Assembly (NCBI RefSeq): GCF_001653565.1
Contig: NZ_LYPB01000089.1
Location: 1 to 38,849, forward strand
DNA length: 38,849 nt
Reading direction: 5' to 3'
Source of the DNA: Paenibacillus oryzisoli
Lineage (GTDB): Bacteria; Bacillota; Bacilli; Paenibacillales; NBRC-103111
Each line of letters starts with the position of its first letter. The first letter of the stretch is position 1. The notes below the pieces were generated by a model. The model was not told the origin of the DNA and did not search any database. It saw nothing but the letters and a program-made list of their open reading frames with translations. Position numbers and translations under genes: made by a program. Below, one piece after another: positions 26,252 to 31,728 of the stretch.

Positions 26252-27451
26252 ATGACGACAGTTAAAATATCTTTGGCCGGTCTGGCGGAAAGCCAGCACG
26301 GACAAGTCAAATATGCTTCTGCTTTTGCTGATGAGCATATCCAAGAAATCCTTTTGATCGATGGGCACATCATCATCACCCACAACTCGCCGAATGGCGA
26401 TGAGGGGATTACTGCGCGGGTTGAACGCTTGATTGAGCGCTTCTCCCATGGTGACTTCGGCTTCAAAGAAAATATCTTGTTCGAAAATAAAGTGAACACG
26501 CCGTATGAAGGCGATATTATTGCCGAGCTCGCTGAGCGCAAAGCGATTAAAGTGTTAGAACCAGGTCTCTTCATCTTCCGTGAGCCTTTCTCCAGCTTGA
26601 TGCGTTTCCTTGATTATTCGTTCGTCAGCAAAATCGCGCGACGATTCGAAGGTGTTCAAGAAGAACAATATCCTGCGGTTATCAACAGCCATACGTTGAA
26701 CAAAACGAATCATTTCACTTCGTTCCCAGAGCACATTCATTTCGTGACGCATTTGCGCGAAGATCTCGATGTCATCGAGGCGTTCTCACAAACGATTCGC
26801 GAAGCAGGAGGCTGGGATCAAGAAAAGCCCTTGGCATTGGATAATAACATGGTGAAGCCTAACTTCATGATGAACCCTTCAACGTGCTACCACTGCTACG
26901 AAGGTCTTGAGAATGAGACTTTGGAAGGCGACGGCATTGTCGTGACCGCGATTGCGAAATGTCATCGTTTCGAGTCCAAGAACCATTCCGACTTCGGTCG
27001 TTTACTCGACTTCTCGATGCGTGAAATTATTTTTGTCGGCAAGCCTGACTTTGTCAAAGAAAACCGCTTGAAATCGATCGAATACTTGAAAGAGTTGGCG
27101 GTTGAGTGGGAAGTAGACAGCTTGCTGGAGATTGCGAACGATCCGTTCTTCACGAATGATTTCCAAGTGAAAGCATCTTTCCAGCGCAACCAGGAGATGA
27201 AGTACGAGCTTCGCTTGAACATTCCGCATGTGAAGAAATCGATCGCATGTTCTTCCGTCAATTTCCATAGCAACACGTTCGGTAATGCGTTTAATATTAA
27301 AATGGGCAAACGTAACGCCGTCACAGGCTGCGTAGGCTTCGGTATCGAACGCTGGGCTTTCGCCTTCCTCGCACAGTACGGTCTGGACGAGGGGCAATGG
27401 CCTGCCACATTCCGTGAACAGTACCACGCTTGGCAAGAGAAGGCTTTGTAA
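26252..27451 (+). CDS. Amino acid:[carrier protein] ligase, class II SerRS-like
   Basis: The 399-residue protein resembles the truncated seryl-tRNA-synthetase homologues, first characterised in Bradyrhizobium, that load amino acids such as glycine or alanine onto carrier proteins instead of tRNA. Signatures are CYHCYEG (Cys212), the motif 2 region RLLDFSMREIIFVG (Glu258), and motif 3 TGCVGFGIERWAFAF (Cys360, Arg367). Cys212, Glu258 and Cys360 have the spacing expected for the three zinc ligands of archaeal-type SerRS and these ligases. HSNTFGNAF resembles the substrate-binding stretch before motif 3. The first ~130 residues are not obviously part of the catalytic core. The ATG has GAGGT nine bases upstream, overlapping the carrier gene's stop. 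It apparently replaces DltA; the amino acid used cannot be read from the sequence. Confidence 0.85.
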   Translation: MTTVKISLAGLAESQHGQVKYASAFADEHIQEILLIDGHIIITHNSPNGDEGITARVERLIERFSHGDFGFKENILFENKVNTPYEGDIIAELAERKAIKVLEPGLFIFREPFSSLMRFLDYSFVSKIARRFEGVQEEQYPAVINSHTLNKTNHFTSFPEHIHFVTHLREDLDVIEAFSQTIREAGGWDQEKPLALDNNMVKPNFMMNPSTCYHCYEGLENETLEGDGIVVTAIAKCHRFESKNHSDFGRLLDFSMREIIFVGKPDFVKENRLKSIEYLKELAVEWEVDSLLEIANDPFFTNDFQVKASFQRNQEMKYELRLNIPHVKKSIACSSVNFHSNTFGNAFNIKMGKRNAVTGCVGFGIERWAFAFLAQYGLDEGQWPATFREQYHAWQEKAL

Positions 27452-27466
27452 TTCTTATTTCAATTT

Positions 27467-27512
27467 CCCAGGGTGCTCGTCTCCTACGAACGAGTCCTTG
27501 GGTTTTCCTTTT
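27467..27512 (+). terminator. Intrinsic terminator or attenuator inside the dlt-like operon
   Basis: CCCAGGGTGCTCGT pairs with ACGAGTCCTTGGG, with a wobble pair and a small bulge, around a nine-base loop, and is followed by TTTTCCTTTT. It separates the carrier/ligase genes from the DltD-like, DltX-like and MBOAT genes. Partial termination here would give more charging enzyme than transfer complex. Confidence 0.65.
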
Positions 27513-27532
27513 AACCACTACGAAGATAATGA

Positions 27533-28459
27533 GTGATTCTATTGAAAGCAACCGCTGCCTTTCTCAAAAAAAATAGCTTTGCGCTCGGCCTATTGTTCGC
27601 CATCGTCGTCTCCGACCTGCTCATCTCCTGGTGGAACCCGATGGCGTCTTCACGCCGTTTTTACAAAAACGACTTCACCAAAACGCTCTACCACCATAGC
27701 TGGTCCCATACGGGTCCGGTTTTCTTCGGTAATTCGGCTGTTACGGGTGCTTATATCGAGGAGAAGTCTGACGCTCATTTGGTTGAGATGGGGCTCTCCT
27801 ACGGGAAACTCACGGATCTAAAGGGCATCCTGAAGGACAACCTGTACCAAGTACAGGAAGAGCTTGTGATAGGAATCGACGTGCATACGATGCTAGACCC
27901 ACTCGAAACGGATCCCACATATCAGTGGTTTAAACCTTGGTACCAACCTTATGTGTATACGTACCGTGATTACTTCCGCGATTCCGGTGTAGAGTTTGCT
28001 CGCAATTTAAGCAAAGGCAGCCTGGCCTTTGAGCCACGCTGGATCGATAAGGAACTGTACCCAGGCCGCAAGGATGATGCTGCATTAAAGCTCAAGTGGG
28101 ACGACTACGACAAGCGTTTCGGCGCTATGACCCTGAAAGATTTTCAAGACAATCTGGATGCCTTACAGTGGGTGATCCAGTATGCCGATGAGCATGAGCT
28201 CGCACTGCGTGTCATCTGGATGCCGTGGAACAAAGGCTATGCCGATCCGCCTTATGTAGCGTCATTGAAAGAAGCGGTCAATACGCAGCTTAAGGCTGCG
28301 AATGTGCCAACACTTGATCTGATGCACACGTACGATCCGCGTTATTTCCACGACCTCGTTCACTTGAACCGCGAAGATGGCGCACCGCTATTTACGAAGG
28401 AGGTTGACACATGGTTAAATTCCTTAGGAAAACCGGCGAAATCCTCATCTACCTCGTGA
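27533..28459 (+). CDS. DltD-like SGNH-fold membrane-anchored transferase/hydrolase
   Basis: The 308-residue protein has one N-terminal membrane helix (SFALGLLFAIVVSDLLISWW) followed by an extracytoplasmic SGNH-like domain. Block I is PVFFGNSAVTG, with the candidate nucleophile Ser68, and the catalytic Asp/His block near the C-terminus is DLVHLNREDGAPLF, matching the DxxHL of DltD. DltD proteins perform the last step of teichoic-acid D-alanylation outside the cell. It is shorter than typical DltD (about 390-400). No good ribosome binding site is visible; GTG at 27533 or TTG at 27542 could be the start. Its last 49 bases overlap the DltX-like gene in another frame. It may place the amino acid on the acceptor or proofread it. 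Confidence 0.75.
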   Translation: MILLKATAAFLKKNSFALGLLFAIVVSDLLISWWNPMASSRRFYKNDFTKTLYHHSWSHTGPVFFGNSAVTGAYIEEKSDAHLVEMGLSYGKLTDLKGILKDNLYQVQEELVIGIDVHTMLDPLETDPTYQWFKPWYQPYVYTYRDYFRDSGVEFARNLSKGSLAFEPRWIDKELYPGRKDDAALKLKWDDYDKRFGAMTLKDFQDNLDALQWVIQYADEHELALRVIWMPWNKGYADPPYVASLKEAVNTQLKAANVPTLDLMHTYDPRYFHDLVHLNREDGAPLFTKEVDTWLNSLGKPAKSSSTS

Positions 28460-28521
28460 TGCTTTACTTAGTTTTCATTTATTTTACAGGCAAGGGATTG
28501 TTCATTTACGAAAAGTTCTAA
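28411..28521 (+). CDS. DltX-like 36-residue membrane microprotein
   Basis: This short gene starts with ATG seven bases after AAGGAGG, inside the end of the DltD-like gene. The product has a basic N-terminus (MVKFLRKTG), one membrane helix (EILIYLVMLYLVFIYF) and the exact C-terminus GLFIYEKF. DltX proteins (about 45-50 residues) end in FIYNEF, an FxYxxF motif whose tyrosine has been proposed to hold D-alanine between DltB and DltD. FIYEKF fits FxYxxF, with the tyrosine at residue 33. It lies between the DltD-like and MBOAT genes. Its size makes it easy to miss in annotation, but the ribosome binding site, membrane helix, motif and context together make it convincing. Confidence 0.85.
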   Translation: MVKFLRKTGEILIYLVMLYLVFIYFTGKGLFIYEKF

Positions 28522-28560
28522 GATCTTGATTTAGCAAGCGAGAAGAGGAGTTCTTAAGCC

Positions 28561-29715
28561 ATGTTTTATATGCACATGAACGCGATGGTCGCGATGAGTG
28601 GCATGATTGCCGTTCTGATGCTCACCCGCAAGTGGGCGGATAATAAGCGGATTTTGATGATCATATTCAGTCTGTGCTTCCTCCTGTTGTTCAGTAAGAA
28701 ACTGGTCGTTTTCTATGCGGCTTTTACGATAATTAATTATTTCGGGTTTGTGTATCTGTGCCGGACGACGCTGTGGCGGAAAGCGACCTTTATTTTCGGC
28801 ATCGCCGCGAATATCGTAGGTGTCTTTCTCGGTGTTCGCTTTTTCGTCATGGGAGTGTTCACCTCCCCGCTGTTCGACGCCATCATTTATCTCGGACTTA
28901 TTTACAACGTTCTGAAAGTCATTGATTCGTATTATTTCGCTTATTTCTTTGGAAAAGATGGCGAAGTGCCGGCAATTGATTATGCCAACTATCTGTTGTT
29001 CATTCCGACTTTCACTTCCGGGCCTATTCTGAAATTCCGGGATTTCATGGCCGATAGTAAAAAGCCCTACACCGTAGACGCTAGACTTTTCGAAGACAGT
29101 GTGAAGCGTATTATTCTAGGTTTATTTAAAAAGATTGTCGTCGTCACTTGGATGACTGGGGTATTCGACAGTGTGCTGAAGCATGAGCTTCATACTTGGG
29201 AATCTTTATTTCTATTAATTTGGTTCTATGCGCTCATTTATTTCGATTTCTCCGGCTATTCCGATATGGCCATTGGCTTTGGCCGATTAATGGGGTACAC
29301 GATGCCTGAGAACTTCAAAAAACCGCTCTTCTCACCTTCCATGACGCAGTTTTGGCGGAACTGGCATGCGACGCTGGGGGATTTCTTCCGGGATCACATC
29401 TTCATGTTCTTCTCGCGTAAAACGCCCTCCACTGCGCTTACTGCCAGCCTATCCATCCTGATCATGGTACTGATGGGCCTGTGGCATGGTTTTACGTGGT
29501 TGTACTTCCTCTATGGGCTGTACCATGGCATCATTATCGCCATCGAGAATATTTTCAAGCTCACGACCGTGAATAAGAAAAAGGTAACCAAAGCATACTT
29601 CTACTTCCGCTGCTTCGTTACGCAAACACTCGTTACGTTCTCGGTTATTATTTATAGTTCGAATTATGATACGGTGCTTCGAATCTATAAAGGCTTGCTT
29701 CATTTTACTGGATGA
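28561..29715 (+). CDS. MBOAT-family O-acyltransferase (DltB/AlgI-like)
   Basis: The 384-residue polytopic membrane protein carries MBOAT signatures: TFTSGPILKFRDF, YFDFSGYSDMAIGFGRLMGY, FWRNWHATLGDFFRDHIF (His269) and MGLWHGFTWLYFLYGLYHG, where His309 corresponds to the catalytic histidine of DltB/AlgI. About ten hydrophobic segments are visible. These proteins pass an acyl group from a cytoplasmic donor to an extracytoplasmic acceptor. With the upstream carrier protein and DltX-like peptide, the likely reaction is transfer of an amino acid from carrier thioester to the microprotein tyrosine. GAGGAG lies ten bases before the ATG. It is the last gene of the block; no terminator follows, so transcription may continue into the isomerase gene. 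Confidence 0.92.
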   Translation: MFYMHMNAMVAMSGMIAVLMLTRKWADNKRILMIIFSLCFLLLFSKKLVVFYAAFTIINYFGFVYLCRTTLWRKATFIFGIAANIVGVFLGVRFFVMGVFTSPLFDAIIYLGLIYNVLKVIDSYYFAYFFGKDGEVPAIDYANYLLFIPTFTSGPILKFRDFMADSKKPYTVDARLFEDSVKRIILGLFKKIVVVTWMTGVFDSVLKHELHTWESLFLLIWFYALIYFDFSGYSDMAIGFGRLMGYTMPENFKKPLFSPSMTQFWRNWHATLGDFFRDHIFMFFSRKTPSTALTASLSILIMVLMGLWHGFTWLYFLYGLYHGIIIAIENIFKLTTVNKKKVTKAYFYFRCFVTQTLVTFSVIIYSSNYDTVLRIYKGLLHFTG

Positions 29716-29727
29716 TAGTGGTATAAT
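29699..29727 (+). promoter_or_regulatory. Extended -10 promoter of the isomerase/epimerase gene
   Basis: TGGTATAAT, an extended -10 with hexamer 29722-29727, is preceded after 17 bases by a weak -35 TTCATT (29699-29704). It lies 41 bases before the gene start and overlaps the MBOAT stop codon. Confidence 0.65.
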
Positions 29728-29767
29728 TTGAACTGATTTGTTTTAACAATTATGGAGGTGTAATCGA

Positions 29768-30736
29768 ATGAAGTTAGGCGTTTTTATGGTTCTTTTCGGT
29801 GGAAAACCTTTCGAGGAAGCACTGGATTATATTGCTGCGAAAGGCTTGGACGCTGTTGAGATTGGTACTGGTGGATACCCAGGTACTGCGCATTGCAACC
29901 CAGCGGAATTACTTGCTGATGCAGGGAAACTTAAAGCTTTTAAACATGCGGTAGAGTCCCGCGGTTTGACAATTAGCGCACTTAGCGCTCACGGTAACCC
30001 TCTTCACCCGCAAAAACACATCGCGAAAGAGTTTCACGATGCTATTATACAAACGATTGAATTGGCTGAACGCCTTGAAGTTCCCGTTGTTAACACATTC
30101 TCTGGCTGCCCTGGTGACCATGAGGATGCCAAATATCCGAACTGGCCAGTAGCTCCTTGGCCGAATGATTTCCAAGAGATCTTGGATTGGCAATGGACGA
30201 ATAAAGTCATTCCTTACTGGAAAGAAACCGGTAAATTTGCAGCTGATCGCAATATCAAAATCGGTTTAGAATTGCACGGCGGATTCTCCGTACATACTCC
30301 AGCAACGCTTCTTCGCCTTCGTGAAGCTGCAGGCGAGGCCATCGGTGCCAACCTAGATCCAAGTCACATGTGGTGGCAAGGAATTGACCCTGTTCAAGCA
30401 GTTCAAATCCTTGGACGCGCGAACGCAATCCATCACTTCCATGCGAAGGATACCTCGCATGACTACAACAACACGAACCGTCATGGTGTCACGGATATGC
30501 AGTCTTACACGAACATGTTGGATCGCGCTTGGCAGTTCCGCTCCGTTGGCTTTGGTCACGACATGAAAGTATGGGCAGACATCATTTCCGCATTGCGTCT
30601 GGTTGGTTATGACTATGTCGTTAGTATCGAGCATGAAGACGGCTTGATGTCCGTTGACGAAGGCTTCTCCAAAGCTGTACAAAACCTACAACAAGTACTC
30701 ATCAAGGAACCACTTGGTGAAATGTGGTGGGTGTAA
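29768..30736 (+). CDS. Sugar phosphate isomerase/epimerase (xylose isomerase-like TIM barrel)
   Basis: The 322-residue cytoplasmic protein matches the AP-endonuclease family 2 / sugar isomerase fold. Likely metal and substrate residues are in DAVEIGTGGY, IGLELHGGF (Glu), GANLDPSHMWWQG (Asp and His), HHFHAKD (His, Asp) and VVSIEHED (Glu), the usual order for a divalent-metal-dependent isomerase or epimerase. The specific sugar is not evident. GGAGG lies nine bases before the ATG. It has its own promoter and terminator but could also receive read-through from the dlt-like operon; a link to envelope sugar metabolism is only possible. Confidence 0.9.
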   Translation: MKLGVFMVLFGGKPFEEALDYIAAKGLDAVEIGTGGYPGTAHCNPAELLADAGKLKAFKHAVESRGLTISALSAHGNPLHPQKHIAKEFHDAIIQTIELAERLEVPVVNTFSGCPGDHEDAKYPNWPVAPWPNDFQEILDWQWTNKVIPYWKETGKFAADRNIKIGLELHGGFSVHTPATLLRLREAAGEAIGANLDPSHMWWQGIDPVQAVQILGRANAIHHFHAKDTSHDYNNTNRHGVTDMQSYTNMLDRAWQFRSVGFGHDMKVWADIISALRLVGYDYVVSIEHEDGLMSVDEGFSKAVQNLQQVLIKEPLGEMWWV

Positions 30737-30754
30737 TTCCATAGTAGGTACACA

Positions 30755-30803
30755 AAAAGCCCACAGGCTCGAGATCATCCGATCTACAGTCCTGAGGGCT
30801 TTT
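30755..30803. terminator. Bidirectional intrinsic terminator
   Basis: AAAAGCCC-A-CAGG pairs with CCTG-A-GGGCTTTT, flanked by T-rich sequence on the plus side and TTTTTGTG on the minus side. It ends the isomerase gene on the plus strand and the small membrane-protein gene on the minus strand. Confidence 0.8.
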
Positions 30804-30819
30804 GTTTTACTTGTATGTA

Positions 30820-31023
30820 CTACCAGCCTTTGATCATGATAACATCCATGAAAAGAAATACGAGTAGAGATACAGTTCCAAATCCTAGTGCAAACAGATT
30901 TCTTTTAGGGTTAATTAATTGTCTGATCACCGCAATGGCAATAATCACTGTGAAGATCAACACATAGATGTCAAAGCTAGTATACGTACTTGTTGATGCT
31001 TCAGCTGCTTCTGCTAATAACAT
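30820..31023 (-). CDS. Small membrane protein of unknown function
   Basis: The 67-residue product has two predicted membrane helices (YVLIFTVIIAIAVIRQLI and LGFGTVSLLVFLFMDVIMI) joined by a short NPKRNLFA turn, with a short Thr/Ser/Ala-rich N-terminus. AAGGAGG lies just before the ATG. It stands alone between the bidirectional terminator and a gene-poor stretch. I do not recognise a named family. Confidence 0.8.
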   Translation of the reverse strand: MLLAEAAEASTSTYTSFDIYVLIFTVIIAIAVIRQLINPKRNLFALGFGTVSLLVFLFMDVIMIKGW

Positions 31024-31263
31024 GGTGAAACCTCCTTATAGTAACTCGGTGCAAGGCACACGTCCTGCTATTTTAATACTATGTTAGCTCGATTGGACAC
31101 GAGATGCAAGTGGTTGCATCGATGTGTAACAAGTTTGTCACCTTTTGTTTGGGATTAGGCCTATTTGACAGGGATGCATAGGCGGAATTCTCTCATATCC
31201 CATGTACTGTATAAAATGTCCATCCATACGACTAATTATTACTCTCTGCAAGAACAACAAAAA

Positions 31264-31289
31264 CCCGTACAGTAAGTGAACTGTACAGG
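31264..31289 (-). terminator. Intrinsic terminator of the 49-residue gene
   Basis: On the minus strand CCTGTACAG pairs with CTGTACGGG (one G-U pair) around an eight-base loop, followed by TTTTTGTTG. It lies 28 bases after the stop of the small gene. Confidence 0.8.
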
Positions 31290-31317
31290 CTTGTTCCATT
31301 GCGATTTGGCACCATTC

Positions 31318-31467
31318 TTACACAGCTAATACATCTCGGTGTTCCTCATCTTCTGGAAGTTCAGTCAGCCTCGTGTAGGTTAGCTCTTTTTCTTGCCAGG
31401 CTAGAAATCGGAAAGGATCAATTCCTAAAGCAGATACAATTTCCTGAAGCTCTAACGTCGGTTTCAT
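31318..31467 (-). CDS. Small acidic protein of unknown function (49 residues)
   Basis: The 49-codon frame begins MKPTLELQEIVSALGIDPFR and ends in an acidic stretch LPEDEEHRDVLAV. GGAGG lies six bases before the ATG, a plausible promoter lies 26 bases upstream and a clear terminator follows. These signals argue for a real gene despite its size. The N-terminal half could form two short helices. It has no signal peptide or membrane segment and I do not recognise its family. Confidence 0.65.
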   Translation of the reverse strand: MKPTLELQEIVSALGIDPFRFLAWQEKELTYTRLTELPEDEEHRDVLAV

Positions 31468-31492
31468 TATTAGCCTCCACAACATGAATTAG

Positions 31493-31522
31493 ATTAGAAC
31501 TGCTATATCTCTCAATCATCAA
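31493..31522 (-). promoter_or_regulatory. Possible promoter of the 49-residue gene
   Basis: On the minus strand -35 TTGATG (31517-31522) and -10 TCTAAT (31493-31498) are 18 bases apart. A second TATAAT further upstream lacks a good -35. Confidence 0.45.
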
Positions 31523-31674
31523 GTTAACGGTTAGGGAGAGGGAGATGTTCACTGTTACTTACTATTATTATAGGCCTACTTCTATCCCGATTGATAGAGG
31601 GTTAAATTGTCGAAGCCTGTATCATTCTATTAAGTCTTAGCAAACTTTTCGGTATTTTTGTCACTTGCATAATA

Positions 31675-31720
31675 AAAAAGCTTGGAATTGGCAAATGAAA
31701 TGCCAAATTCCAAGCTTTTT
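31675..31720 (-). terminator. Intrinsic terminator of uvrBA
   Basis: A long stem AAAAAGCTTGGAATTGGCA pairs with TGCCAAATTCCAAGCTTTTT (one bulged base) around a seven-base loop. It starts nine bases after the uvrA stop codon. The stem is symmetrical, with T runs on both strands. Confidence 0.9.
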
Positions 31721-31728
31721 GTTCGCTT

